Assembly: GCF_001647275.1 (NCBI RefSeq)
Contig: NZ_LRMM01000023.1
Location: forward strand, 1-64,000
DNA: 64,000 nucleotides
Source of the DNA: Rufibacter ruber
GTDB lineage: Bacteria > Bacteroidota > Bacteroidia > Cytophagales > Hymenobacteraceae
Direction: 5' to 3'
Of this stretch, positions 16,411-25,401 are shown in pieces (the first letter of the stretch is position 1; the number at the start of each line of letters is the position of its first letter). The position numbers were made by a program, and so were the translations under genes. The notes beneath the pieces are model-generated. The model ran no database searches, was not told the DNA's origin, and worked only from the letters and a program-made list of their open reading frames with translations.

Positions 16411-18486
16411 ATGCCCAAAGACAAACGAATCAAGCGACTGAGTTTTTTTACCGGATGCGTGAGCTGGGTTCTGCTGTTGGTGAATGTTCTGTTCCTGGCG
16501 CGCCAGCGTCATGAGGGCGAAGCCAACCTGGCAGAGCCATACCTGAACAACCTGCTGTCTGTCATTTTCATCCTGTCTGTGTTTCTGTACCAGCGGTACC
16601 GCGTACACGCGCAGCGCACCGCTGAGTTTACCGCCCCCCTGCAGGCAGTACTCCTGAAAGGCGGGGCTGGCGCTTACCTAACCGCCCTGCTGTTCTTCGG
16701 GTACCCCAGCATACAGGAGATGGGCACCAACAACGTGTTCCTCTTAGATGCGTTCTACCAGGTGCTGTTTGGCTTTCTGGTGTACTTTCTGGCCAAGGCG
16801 TTTTACACCTGGCGCCAGTTCATCCTGTACCAGAAGACCAAGGACCTGATGACCCAGTGGAAGTGGTTTGAGATTCTGGTGGCCCTTTCGCTCCTGGTCC
16901 CGCTCCTGAACGTGGAGTACATGAAGCACATCTTCCTGATCCTGGATCTGGGCCTGCTGCTGGCTTACGGGCTGTACCTGAGCGTGAACCTGCGCTGGGT
17001 GGCGTTCCTGAGCCTTGACAAGAAGTGGCTGAGCATCTTTCTGCTGGCCGCCATTCTTCTGAGCATAGTCCTGTTCTCGCACTTCCTGTTCCAATACTCA
17101 GACTCCCCGGAGCTGGTGGTAGACTACACAGACAACCCCTTCATTCTGATCACGCTGGCTTTTGTATTCTGCTACACCCTCTCCTCTTTGCTGGTGGCCT
17201 TGTTCAGCCTACCCACCAGCCGGGTGTTTGAGCAGAAGAACGCAGACCTGCTGAGCTTTCAGCGGTTAACCCAGTCTATTCAGCAGGGGCAGAACGAAGA
17301 AGAGGTATATGCCTTGCTCTTTGAAAGTGTGATCAAGGCCTCTGGGGCAGACGCCGCCTGGCTGGAATATGGTGAAGATGCCAAGCCCAGCGCCAGAAGG
17401 CACAATGAAAGTGCGCCAGACCCGTTGGTTCAGGATATTAAACGGGCTCTGGCTCAATCTGGCAAAGACAAACAAGCCGACTGGAACCACATCTTCATCA
17501 ACAATGACCTGAGGCACAGTTCCACGTTCAAAGATCTGCAGTTGCCGTTTCACTCGCTGCTCGTGATGCCGCTGGCGTCAAACAAGCGGCGGTATGGCCA
17601 CCTGTACCTGCTGCGGGAAGTAGAGCAAGGGTTTGACCAGGACACCATCAACGTGGTGCAGTCTTTCACCAACCAGACGGTGCTCACCATTGAAAACCTG
17701 CGGCTGCTGGAAGAGTCTCTGCAGAACGAGCGCTACAAAGAGGAACTCAAGATTGCCAGCCTGGTACAGGACCGGCTCATCCCAAAAACATTTCCCACTG
17801 ACACCTGGTTTGAAATCAGCAGTTACTCGCAGGCGGCCAAAGAAGTGGGGGGAGACTTCTATGACTTTCTGCAGCTGAGTGAGTCACGCATTGCCATCAT
17901 TATTGGGGACGTGTCTGGGAAAGGGATTTCAGCGGCGTTTCACATGGCGCAGATGAAAGGGATTTTCCATGGCCTCATGCAGCAGGACTTACTGCCAGAC
18001 GAGTTCATGGTGCAGGCCAACAGCGCCCTCAGCCGCTGCCTGGAGCGCACCTCGTTCATCACGTCAGCACTGTACATCATTGACTACAAAATGCAGGGGG
18101 TTTCGTTTGCCCGCGCCGGCCACTGCCACACCCTGTACTACAACGCCATGATGGAAGACACCTTCTACTTCCAGACCGAAGGACTGGGCCTGGGCATTAT
18201 CAGAGACGCCTCTTACGCCAAGCGCATTCACCGCCTGCACTATGACTACAACCCCGGTGATGTGATGGTGATTTACACAGACGGCATCATTGAAGCCCGG
18301 AGCGAGGATCAGGAGGAATACGGGGAGGACCGGTTGAAATACATGCTTTCCCAGACCTACCACCTGGAGGCTGAGGACATTAAAAGCGCCATCATGAATG
18401 ATGTAACCGATTTTACCAATGACACGTTGCATGATGACCAGACCTTGCTTGTGATCAAATTCAAACCACGTCAACCTAACACATAG
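16411..18486 (+). CDS. Membrane-bound PP2C/SpoIIE (RsbU-like) phosphatase with GAF domain
   Basis: A 691-residue protein. About seven or eight hydrophobic helices fill residues 10-280, a GAF-like sensor domain runs from about 290 to 430, a helical linker (ENLRLLEESLQNERYKEELK) follows, and a SpoIIE phosphatase domain fills 455-688. Metal-ligand motifs are intact: EVGGDFYDF, IGDVSGKGISAA, YTDGIIEA and DDQTLLVIKF. RsbU-type enzymes dephosphorylate a STAS anti-sigma-factor antagonist. A STAS gene follows 20 bases later, then an RsbW-like kinase gene, so the trio is a partner switch. The membrane domain suggests the signal comes from the envelope. Confidence 0.92.
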   Translation: MPKDKRIKRLSFFTGCVSWVLLLVNVLFLARQRHEGEANLAEPYLNNLLSVIFILSVFLYQRYRVHAQRTAEFTAPLQAVLLKGGAGAYLTALLFFGYPSIQEMGTNNVFLLDAFYQVLFGFLVYFLAKAFYTWRQFILYQKTKDLMTQWKWFEILVALSLLVPLLNVEYMKHIFLILDLGLLLAYGLYLSVNLRWVAFLSLDKKWLSIFLLAAILLSIVLFSHFLFQYSDSPELVVDYTDNPFILITLAFVFCYTLSSLLVALFSLPTSRVFEQKNADLLSFQRLTQSIQQGQNEEEVYALLFESVIKASGADAAWLEYGEDAKPSARRHNESAPDPLVQDIKRALAQSGKDKQADWNHIFINNDLRHSSTFKDLQLPFHSLLVMPLASNKRRYGHLYLLREVEQGFDQDTINVVQSFTNQTVLTIENLRLLEESLQNERYKEELKIASLVQDRLIPKTFPTDTWFEISSYSQAAKEVGGDFYDFLQLSESRIAIIIGDVSGKGISAAFHMAQMKGIFHGLMQQDLLPDEFMVQANSALSRCLERTSFITSALYIIDYKMQGVSFARAGHCHTLYYNAMMEDTFYFQTEGLGLGIIRDASYAKRIHRLHYDYNPGDVMVIYTDGIIEARSEDQEEYGEDRLKYMLSQTYHLEAEDIKSAIMNDVTDFTNDTLHDDQTLLVIKFKPRQPNT

Positions 18487-18505
18487 AGATTCGTAAAGAA
18501 GGGCG

Positions 18506-18844
18506 ATGAAAATAAAACACACAATCTCCGACAACACGATCACCATCAGCTTAGACGGTGAATTAGATGCCAGCTCCTCTGTTATGCTGGATGAAGAGCT
18601 TTCAAACCCTAGCATCATGATGTTCAGCAAGATTCTTGTGGATTGCAAGAACCTGAATTATATTTCTTCAGCCGGCTTAGGCGTCTTCATCTCCCACCTA
18701 CAGCGGTTTGAAGACGCGCAGATCAAACTCATCTTCTTTAACATGCAGGAAAAAGTACGCAACGTGTTTGAGATCCTGGGGCTTGACCTGCTCATGACCA
18801 TTGTCGGTTCTTATGAAGAAGCCGTGACCATTGCCAATGACTAA
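18506..18844 (+). CDS. STAS-domain anti-sigma factor antagonist (RsbV-like)
   Basis: A 112-residue single STAS domain. It shows ITISLDGELDASSSVML at the start and KILVDCKNLNYISSAGLGVF in the centre. By alignment with the RsbV motif DSTGLGVF, Ser55 is the likely phosphorylation site, although the usual Asp before it is replaced by Ser. The unphosphorylated form would bind the RsbW-like kinase encoded next. The gene overlaps that one by 8 bases, which implies translational coupling and balanced production. Confidence 0.92.
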   Translation: MKIKHTISDNTITISLDGELDASSSVMLDEELSNPSIMMFSKILVDCKNLNYISSAGLGVFISHLQRFEDAQIKLIFFNMQEKVRNVFEILGLDLLMTIVGSYEEAVTIAND

Positions 18845-19247
18845 CAAGATCCGGGTTAGCTGTGACAGGAAAAACCTGAAAACGATCCGCACCTTTGTGA
18901 CGGATACGTTGGCGCCCGTCCATTTATCTGAGATCACCCTCAACCAAATCATACTGGCGGTAGATGAGATCTGCGCCAACCTGATCATTCATGCCAACCA
19001 GGAAGACAGCCAGAAATTCCTGAACCTCACCATCCGGTATGATGACAAGGAGATGGTCTTTGAGCTGTCTGACAACGGCAAGGCGTTTGAGCGGGCCAAC
19101 TACCGTGAACCCAACATCCAGGACAACATTCGCATGGGCAAAAAAGGGGGCGTGGGGGTGGCGCTGGTCAACCGCATCATGGACAAAGTGGAGTACAGCG
19201 TGAACGGCAACACCAATATTTGCATTCTGCACAAGTACATCCCGTAA
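18837..19247 (+). CDS. RsbW-like serine kinase / anti-sigma factor (HATPase_c_2)
   Basis: A 136-residue GHKL ATPase. The N box DEICANLIIHA lies at about residues 43-53, the G1 box ELSDNGKAF at about 78-86, and GKKGGVGVALVNRIMD forms the ATP lid. No histidine-phosphorylation domain is present, so it is an RsbW/SpoIIAB-type serine kinase that would phosphorylate the upstream STAS protein. The ATG at 18837 is preferred over a TTG six bases earlier. No sigma factor gene is adjacent; Bacteroidota usually lack sigma B, so its downstream partner is unknown. Confidence 0.92.
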   Translation: MTNKIRVSCDRKNLKTIRTFVTDTLAPVHLSEITLNQIILAVDEICANLIIHANQEDSQKFLNLTIRYDDKEMVFELSDNGKAFERANYREPNIQDNIRMGKKGGVGVALVNRIMDKVEYSVNGNTNICILHKYIP

Positions 19248-19285
19248 CCCATTCCTTACTTTTTCTGCCTCCCGCACAATAAAAA

Positions 19286-19324
19286 CCTTTTTAGCCTGTT
19301 TTCAGCAAAAGAGGCTAAAAACGG
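19286..19324. repeat. Dispersed palindrome copy
   Basis: CCTTTTTAGCCTGTTTTCAG pairs with CAAAAGAGGCTAAAAACGG. The inner arm uses AGCC/GGCT where many copies use GGCC or GGGC, and the complement is kept. It separates the partner-switching operon from the chaperone genes. Confidence 0.78.
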
Positions 19325-19456
19325 CAATGTCATGTCTGCTAGCCCACTTCTGGCACTTTGTTTTACAACCTTAGCCGGTTCTGTGAGAAAAAATGAGTAA
19401 AATTGCATAATGGCTTGATGAGTGTGTTCAGGTCAGCATGCGTTTTGCCAATAACT

Positions 19457-21760
19457 ATGCGATTATCATCTTTCTACGTGGGCCTGGGTGCCCTGCTCCT
19501 CTTTCAATGTGGCTCTCCCAAGAAAGCCACTGAGCCGGTTGTCCTCTCCATTGGTTCTGAGACGGTTCCGGCCGCTGAGTTTGCCTATGTGTATGAGAAA
19601 AACAACGGCAATGCAGACAGCGCTTACTCCAGTGCCAGCATCAAAGAATACCTGGACCTGTACACCAACTATAAATTGAAAGTGGCCGAGGCCAAAAGCA
19701 GAGGCCTGGACACCACTGAGGCGTTCAAGAAAGAACTGGGCGGCTACAAAGAGCAGTTGGCCCAGCCCTACCTCACAGAGAAAAGTGTCACAGACCAACT
19801 GGTGCGGGAAGCGTATGAGCGCATGAAGAAGGAAATCAACGCCACCCACCTTCTGGTAACGGTTGAACAGGACGCAGACCCCAAAGACACGTTGGCCGCC
19901 TATGAGAAAATCATGGGTTTAAGGCAGCAGGCGGTAAGTGGCACTTCCTTTGAAGCCCTGGCCCGCCAGCATTCAGAAGACCCCTCAGCCAAAGAGAACA
20001 GCGGCAACCTGGGGTACTTCACTGCCCTGCAGATGGTATACCCGTTTGAGAATGCCGCCTACACCACCTCCCCAGGCCAGATCTCCCAGCCGGTGAGAAC
20101 CCGTTTTGGCTATCACCTGATCAAAGTAAATGAAGTGCGCCCGGCCCAGGGTGAAATCAAAGTTGCCCACATCATGGTGCGGGCCCAGCAAGGCCTGCCC
20201 AAGGCAGACTCCCTGGTGGCGAAGAACAAGATTGACGAAATCTATAAGCGGGTACAACGCCAGGAGAACTGGGACAAGCTTTCTTCTCAATTCTCTGAAG
20301 ACGCCGCCTCAGCTGACAACGGCGGTGAGCTGCCCTGGTTTGGCACCGGCCGCATGATTCCCTCTTTTGAGGAAGCGGCCTTCGCCCTGGCCCAACCGGG
20401 GGCCATCACCCCGCCGGTGCAGACCCCCTATGGCTGGCACATTATCAAACTGCTGGAGCGCAAAGAGCTGCCCACCTATGAGGAGATGGAGACCTCCCTC
20501 CGGAACCGCATCTCCAAAGACTCCCGCTCAGAGCTGAACAAAGCGGCGTTCCTGAGAAGAATCAGAAAAGAAAACAACCTGCAGGAAGTTCCCGCCACCA
20601 AAGAAGCCGCCCTCAAGCTGGCAGATTCAACCCTGGTGGTAGGCAACTGGCAGTTTCAAGCCCCGGCAGAACCTAAAAACTTCGCCTCTGCCACGCTGTT
20701 CACCATTGGCGGGCAGGCTTACACCGTGACCCAGTTTGCTGACTACGTAGAAGCGAACCAACGGCCAAAGCAGAATGTCTCCCCAGCCCACGCCATGAAC
20801 CTGCTGTATGACAGGTTTGTGGAAACCAGCCTGCTCAACTATGAGCGGGAGCACCTGGAGGAGAAACATCAGGATTTCAGAATGCTGGTGAAAGACTACC
20901 ATGACGGCATTCTGCTGTTCCAGTTAATGGAGGAGAAAGTATGGGCCAAAGCGGTAGAAGACACCGTGGGCTTAAAAGCCTTCTTTGAACAGAACCGCGA
21001 CAAATACACCTGGGGAACCCGCGCCAAGGCCACAATCTTAAGCGCGGCCAGCCCGGCGGTCCTGGCCGAAGCCCAGAAACAGCTGCAGCAGGGCAAGTTC
21101 CCGTCTGTGCGGTTCAAGCAGCCTGACCTCACCTTTGAATTCGGGAATGACAACCTGTTGAAGAATGCCACCACCCAGCTAGACCAGTTGGTAACGGCCC
21201 TGCAGGCAGACACCTCCCTCTCTGTGCAGCTCACCGGCTACACAGACGCCCGGGAGACCACCAACCGCGCCAACAGAACCCTGGCCACCCGCCGCGCCGC
21301 CGCAGTAAAGAATTATTTACAGCAAAAAGGGGTTCAAGAAGACCAGGTTGAAATAGTTGCCGCCGCAGATCGTTCTACCAGTGGCCGCAACGCCCGCAGA
21401 GTTTCAGTGGCGGTGTATTCCTCTGACCTGCAGACGTTGGCAGACCAGCTGAACCAAAACAACCCGCTTGCCTTGCAGGTAACCGCCCGCAAGTTTCAGC
21501 GGGGCGAAAACAAAGCCCTGGATGCGGTGAACTGGCAACCCGGCACCTATACGGTTGAGCAGGACGGCAGAACCATCTGGTTAAAGATTGACCAGGTGGA
21601 GCCCCCCATGCCTAAACAACTGAACGAAACCCGCGGCCTGGTCATTTCTGATTACCAGAATTACCTGGAGAAAGAATGGATCAAAGAGCTTAGGCAGAAA
21701 TACCCGGTAAACGTGAACCAAGAGCAGGTCCAGAAACTTATCAGGAAGGAAAGTAAGTAA
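19457..21760 (+). CDS. Parvulin-type foldase lipoprotein with OmpA-like domain
   Basis: A 767-residue lipoprotein. The start at 19457 gives a leader ending LGALLLFQC, a lipobox; an upstream TTG is not needed. Two PpiC rotamase domains lie at about residues 127-222 (INATHLLV...GYHLIKV) and 234-329 (IKVAHIMV...GWHIIKL). A third segment at about 560-654 has the OmpA C-terminal pattern: TFEFGNDNLL, VQLTGYTDARETTNRANRTL, ATRRAAAVKNYLQQKGV and GRNARRVSVAVY. The Asp and Arg that bind diaminopimelate in OmpA-like domains appear to be kept. It probably folds outer-membrane proteins while attached to peptidoglycan. The parvulin-OmpA fusion is unusual. Confidence 0.88.
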   Translation: MRLSSFYVGLGALLLFQCGSPKKATEPVVLSIGSETVPAAEFAYVYEKNNGNADSAYSSASIKEYLDLYTNYKLKVAEAKSRGLDTTEAFKKELGGYKEQLAQPYLTEKSVTDQLVREAYERMKKEINATHLLVTVEQDADPKDTLAAYEKIMGLRQQAVSGTSFEALARQHSEDPSAKENSGNLGYFTALQMVYPFENAAYTTSPGQISQPVRTRFGYHLIKVNEVRPAQGEIKVAHIMVRAQQGLPKADSLVAKNKIDEIYKRVQRQENWDKLSSQFSEDAASADNGGELPWFGTGRMIPSFEEAAFALAQPGAITPPVQTPYGWHIIKLLERKELPTYEEMETSLRNRISKDSRSELNKAAFLRRIRKENNLQEVPATKEAALKLADSTLVVGNWQFQAPAEPKNFASATLFTIGGQAYTVTQFADYVEANQRPKQNVSPAHAMNLLYDRFVETSLLNYEREHLEEKHQDFRMLVKDYHDGILLFQLMEEKVWAKAVEDTVGLKAFFEQNRDKYTWGTRAKATILSAASPAVLAEAQKQLQQGKFPSVRFKQPDLTFEFGNDNLLKNATTQLDQLVTALQADTSLSVQLTGYTDARETTNRANRTLATRRAAAVKNYLQQKGVQEDQVEIVAAADRSTSGRNARRVSVAVYSSDLQTLADQLNQNNPLALQVTARKFQRGENKALDAVNWQPGTYTVEQDGRTIWLKIDQVEPPMPKQLNETRGLVISDYQNYLEKEWIKELRQKYPVNVNQEQVQKLIRKESK

Positions 21761-21859
21761 GTTTCATTTAATGAAGCGGTTTGCCTAGCTTTGTCTGTTA
21801 CACTAATTTTAATTTGCTAGTAATGCGGCACCTAACCCGTGTCAGTTGTTGATAACCAC

Positions 21860-23212
21860 ATGAAAACCCTTATTTCTATTACTTCTTTCACCAGAGCCCT
21901 GTTCTGCTTTTGCCTGGCCCTGGGTCTGGCACTGTCTGCCCAGGCACAACAGACTACCCTTATTGACAATATTGTGGCCAAAGTTGGCGGTCACATTGTG
22001 CTTAGGTCAGAATTAGAGTTCCAGAACGCCAACGCGGTAGGCCAGGGGTACACGTCGCCCAACCTGAAGTGTGACATCATGCGTTCCCTGATCCAGAACA
22101 AACTGTTGCTCGCCCGCGCTGAGATTGACTCTGTGGTGGTAGATGAGTCCAGAATAACAGAACAGTTAGAAGGCCGTTTGCAGCAGTTCATTGCCCAGAT
22201 AGGCAGCGAGGAAAGACTGGAGGAGTACTTCAAAAAACCTATGAGCGAAATCAGGGCTGACCTCAGGAGAAGCATCAAAGAGCAAATGACGCTCCAGAAG
22301 ATGGAGCAGGAGATTGCCGGTCAGATCAAGGTGACCCCAAAAGAGGTGAAGCAGTACTTCAACACCATTCCCAAAGACAGCCTCCCTTATTTCTCTACCG
22401 AGGTAGAAGTGGGCCAAATTGTGAAAATCTCTACCATTGGCGCTGCCCAGAAACAGGCGGCGCGGGAGCAGCTGGAAGCCCTGAGAAAGCGCATCCTGGC
22501 CGGTGAAGACTTTGCCACCCTGGCAGGCCAGTTCTCCCAGGACCCCGGCTCTGCCAGCCAGGGCGGAACGTTAGGGTTCTTCAAGAAGCGTGAACTGGTA
22601 CCGGAGTATGAGGCGGCGGCCCTGCGCCTGAAACCAGGCGAGATGTCGCCCGTGATAGAGTCTATGTTTGGCTTCCACTTGATTCAGTTGATTGAGAAAC
22701 GCGGCGAGGAGTTTAATTCCCGTCACATCCTGATCAAGCCCGCCACCGCGCAGGTAGACGTACAGCAGACTGCCCAGTTCCTGGACAGCATCAGGACCCT
22801 GATCCAGAACGACAGCATGACGTTTGCCAAAGCAGCCAAAGAATTCTCAGATGACATGCTCAGTAAGGGCAACGGCGGCATGATGTCTCTGGGCAACAGC
22901 GCCACCACCTACATTCCGGTAGACAAACTGGACCCTTCTGTTTTCTTTGTGGTAGACACCCTGCAGGTAGGAGAGATCAGCCGGCCGCTCCCTTACCGTA
23001 CAGAAGACGGGAAAGACGCCATGCGCATCTTGTACCTGAAGTCTAAAACACCTCCGCACCAGGCCAATTTACAGGACGACTACACCAAGATTGCCACGGC
23101 CGCCCTGAGCAACAAACGCAACAGAGCCATCAGTGAGTGGTTTGAGAAAAACAAAGACACCGTGTTTGTTGACGTAGCGCCAGAATTTGAAGCCTGTAGG
23201 TTAGAACAATAA
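21860..23212 (+). CDS. SurA-like periplasmic peptidyl-prolyl isomerase chaperone
   Basis: A 450-residue secreted protein with signal peptide ending LSAQAQ. The N-terminal chaperone segment is DNIVAKVGGHIVLRSELEFQ, close to the SurA N domain. It is followed by helical YTSPNLKCDIMRSLIQNKLL, one parvulin domain at about 179-280 (QFSQDPGSASQGGTLGFFKK) and a second at about 284-390 (FNSRHILIKP, SDDMLSKGNGGMM). Start at 21860 fits the signal peptide better than the earlier GTG. It would escort outer-membrane proteins through the periplasm. It lies 99 bases after the other foldase and 12 bases before the MoxR gene, so the three form an operon. Confidence 0.92.
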   Translation: MKTLISITSFTRALFCFCLALGLALSAQAQQTTLIDNIVAKVGGHIVLRSELEFQNANAVGQGYTSPNLKCDIMRSLIQNKLLLARAEIDSVVVDESRITEQLEGRLQQFIAQIGSEERLEEYFKKPMSEIRADLRRSIKEQMTLQKMEQEIAGQIKVTPKEVKQYFNTIPKDSLPYFSTEVEVGQIVKISTIGAAQKQAAREQLEALRKRILAGEDFATLAGQFSQDPGSASQGGTLGFFKKRELVPEYEAAALRLKPGEMSPVIESMFGFHLIQLIEKRGEEFNSRHILIKPATAQVDVQQTAQFLDSIRTLIQNDSMTFAKAAKEFSDDMLSKGNGGMMSLGNSATTYIPVDKLDPSVFFVVDTLQVGEISRPLPYRTEDGKDAMRILYLKSKTPPHQANLQDDYTKIATAALSNKRNRAISEWFEKNKDTVFVDVAPEFEACRLEQ

Positions 23213-23224
23213 CTTTCTCTGAAT

Positions 23225-24187
23225 ATGCCATTCGCCTCTGACAAAGAAGCCGCTGACGCGCTTTACCAAGCCTACGGGCGCCTGACCTCTGAAATCTCCC
23301 AAACCATTATTGGGCAGGAAGAGGTGGTAAAACTAGTGCTTACCGCTGTTTTTTGTCAGGGGCATTGTCTTTTGGTGGGGGTGCCGGGGCTGGCCAAAAC
23401 GCTCCTGATCCATACCATTGCCTCCTCCCTGGATCTTTCGTTCAACCGGGTGCAGTTTACGCCAGACCTCATGCCCTCTGACATTCTGGGCTCTGAGACC
23501 CTTGACCAGAACCGCCAGTTCCAGTTTGTGAAGGGCCCTGTGTTTGCCAACATTGTTCTGGCAGATGAGATCAACCGCACGCCCCCCAAGACCCAGGCCG
23601 CCCTGTTAGAAGCCATGCAGGAGTATTCAGTGACCGTGGCCGGGCACCATTACAACCTGCCGCGGCCCTTCTTTGTGCTGGCCACGCAGAACCCCATTGA
23701 ACAGGAAGGCACCTACCCGCTGCCAGAGGCGCAGTTAGACCGCTTCATGTTCCATGTGGCCCTCACCTACCCCAGTTACGAGGCCGAACTTCAGATTGTA
23801 AAGAACACCACCGGTGACCGGAAGCACCAGCCCAAGGTGGTCCTGCATGCAGATGAGATTGTGGCCTTTCAGCAGCTGGTGCGCCGCGTACCAGTCACAG
23901 ACAACGTGGTAGAGTATGCGGTAAAACTGGTACACGCCACCCGCCCAGACACAGAAATGGCGGGCCCGCAGACCCAGCAGTACCTGGAGTGGGGCGCCGG
24001 GCCAAGGGCTTCACAGCACCTGATCATGGGGGCCAAGTGCAACGCCCTGCTCCGCGGAAAATATTCCCCAGACATTGAAGACGTGCAGGCAGTTGCCATT
24101 CCTATTCTGCGGCACCGCCTGGTGCGCAACTTCAAGGCAGAGGCCGAAGGCATTACCGTAGAGCAGATCATCAAAGGGCTGCTGTAG
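23225..24187 (+). CDS. MoxR-family AAA+ ATPase
   Basis: A 320-residue AAA+ protein. Walker A is GVPGLAKTLL (about residues 53-62), followed by RVQFTPDLMPSDILG, Walker B LADEINRTPPKTQAALLEAMQE, sensor ATQNPIEQEGTYPLPEAQLDRF and a C-terminal lid. MoxR proteins act as chaperones that assemble or activate partner proteins, usually with DUF58 and von Willebrand A domain proteins in the same operon. None of these partners is next to it here; instead it follows two envelope foldases. Cytoplasmic location is expected. Confidence 0.95.
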   Translation: MPFASDKEAADALYQAYGRLTSEISQTIIGQEEVVKLVLTAVFCQGHCLLVGVPGLAKTLLIHTIASSLDLSFNRVQFTPDLMPSDILGSETLDQNRQFQFVKGPVFANIVLADEINRTPPKTQAALLEAMQEYSVTVAGHHYNLPRPFFVLATQNPIEQEGTYPLPEAQLDRFMFHVALTYPSYEAELQIVKNTTGDRKHQPKVVLHADEIVAFQQLVRRVPVTDNVVEYAVKLVHATRPDTEMAGPQTQQYLEWGAGPRASQHLIMGAKCNALLRGKYSPDIEDVQAVAIPILRHRLVRNFKAEAEGITVEQIIKGLL

Positions 24188-24226
24188 CCGTTTTGGGTCT
24201 GTTTTCAGAAAAACAGGCCAGAAACG
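24188..24226. repeat. Dispersed palindrome copy, first of a pair
   Basis: CCGTTTTGGGTCTGTTTTC pairs with AGAAAAACAGGCCAGAAACG with a few mismatches. It abuts the MoxR stop codon without any gap. Confidence 0.72.
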
Positions 24227-24263
24227 CACCATCCCCTTCCTCCATACCACCAGGAAATACTTT

Positions 24264-24302
24264 CCGTTTTCGGGCTACTTTTCTGAAAACAGCGCTAAAA
24301 CG
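24264..24302. repeat. Dispersed palindrome copy, second of a pair
   Basis: CCGTTTTCGGGCTACTTTTC and GAAAACAGCGCTAAAACG. It follows the preceding copy after 37 bases in direct order, giving a two-hairpin cluster in the MoxR 3' flank. Confidence 0.72.
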
Positions 24303-24358
24303 CACAGAACCTTGGCCGCACCAGTACATTGGGTAATGCAAAAGAGCAAGCCATTGTG

Positions 24359-24366
24359 TACTTTTG
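24359..24366 (+). promoter_or_regulatory. Promoter -7 element TACTTTTG
   Basis: A perfect TAnnTTTG match 24 bases before the ATG at 24390. No TTG is at the ideal -33 distance. Its place inside the open frame beginning at 24312 argues for translation from 24390. Confidence 0.55.
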
Positions 24367-24389
24367 TGCCTATACCTAACCCTACACCC

Positions 24390-24818
24390 ATGGAAGCAGC
24401 CGCTCTCTACGAACGCTTTGAGAATAACTTAGAAACTATCTTCGGCTATATCAAAAAAGGCTTAGATGTGCGCACTACGCCCTACCACATTTCCATGCCG
24501 CTGGAGATAAACCTGCTCTGCGATGTCCTGAACCAGAAAGGGTTTCACTTTCAAGTGACCAAAGGCGGGTTTGACGCCCTGGTGGAGTTTCATGACCTGT
24601 ACATGCGCGAAGGCAAACACGTGCTGGACGCCATGCACCAGATTCTGGAAGACAAGCGCGCCTACATCAAAACCGGTGACGGCACAGTCCTGTTAAAGGA
24701 GCAGCTGATCAGAAGGCTGGAGTATTTCAACGAGATTGCCCACTCCATGGAAGTGATTGCCCGCCTGCAGCAACTGGGAAGCCCCCTGCAGTACAACTAT
24801 CCGTTCCTGAACAAATAG
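24390..24818 (+). CDS. Conserved-looking protein of unknown function, 142 residues
   Basis: A soluble, mixed helical protein with no recognised domain. It begins MEAAALYERFENNLETIFGY and contains LEINLLCDVLNQKGFHFQVT, FDALVEFHDLYMREGKHVLD and a C-terminal LIRRLEYFNEIAHSMEVIARL. Charged and aromatic residues are spread as in a real folded protein, and a -7 promoter element lies just ahead. It has no signal sequence. Palindrome copies flank it on both sides, so it is probably transcribed alone. Confidence 0.7.
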   Translation: MEAAALYERFENNLETIFGYIKKGLDVRTTPYHISMPLEINLLCDVLNQKGFHFQVTKGGFDALVEFHDLYMREGKHVLDAMHQILEDKRAYIKTGDGTVLLKEQLIRRLEYFNEIAHSMEVIARLQQLGSPLQYNYPFLNK

Positions 24819-24874
24819 GGAGCGGCAGCATTAGCCTTAGTAGCGCCATGAAATAGAAGAGCTTGCGGTATTCC

Positions 24875-24914
24875 CTGTTTTGGGGCTAGTTTTCAGAAAT
24901 CAGGCCGAAAACAG
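24875..24914. repeat. Dispersed palindrome copy
   Basis: CTGTTTTGGGGCTAGTTTTC pairs with AGAAATCAGGCCGAAAACAG with mismatches in both arms. It lies between converging genes. Confidence 0.7.
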
Positions 24915-25023
24915 CCTTTGACCCCGTTCCCTCGCACAGACACCTGCCCCTGCGGGCACGCATGACCAGATAGAGCCCTAAAAGCGGGGAAAGCCCAACA
25001 AACAAGTGGGGGCATCCTCTCTT

Positions 25024-25401
25024 TTAGGGTTTGTTATACCCCAGAATGTGCACGTTGAACCTCTGCCCTTCTGCCGGCGGCGTTCTGAAGGTAACCCACG
25101 CCTCCTGTTTGCTTTCTTTGGGGGCCAACGGGAAAAGGGCCTCTGCGGTCTCCGTTTCTTTGCCTTGCACCAGTAGCACCACCTCAACCGCCACATTCTC
25201 TGCCGTCTGCTCGCCGTGGTTGATCAGTTCTATGCGCTGAATATTGCGGCGCAATGTATCCTTTTCAGGCATGATCTCTACCCGCAGGTCTGGGGGAGTG
25301 CTCTGGTACGTAATGGCTTTTACCCCCAGATACCCAATCAATGCCACACTCAGCAGCACGCTGGCCCCAAACACACACCATTCCAATGCATTTTTTTTCA
25401 T
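25024..25401 (-). CDS. TIGR02588-like membrane-anchored protein
   Basis: A 125-residue protein with one N-terminal membrane anchor (VFGASVLLSVALIGYLGV) and an outside domain of beta character: PDLRVEIMPEKDTLRRN, RIELINHGEQTAENVAVEVV, KESKQEAWVTFRTPPAEGQ. The domain resembles an immunoglobulin-like or CARDB-like fold. Size, topology and tight coupling to the following membrane protein gene match the TIGR02588 family, which is always paired with TIGR02587. The function of that pair is unknown. The start codon overlaps the upstream stop by four bases (ATGA). Confidence 0.75.
   Translation of the reverse strand: MKKNALEWCVFGASVLLSVALIGYLGVKAITYQSTPPDLRVEIMPEKDTLRRNIQRIELINHGEQTAENVAVEVVLLVQGKETETAEALFPLAPKESKQEAWVTFRTPPAEGQRFNVHILGYNKP

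Noticed and set aside
16744-17094. Antisense frame across the RsbU-like membrane domain
   Set aside because: Rich in Gln and Val as expected for the reverse of hydrophobic helices; no domain.
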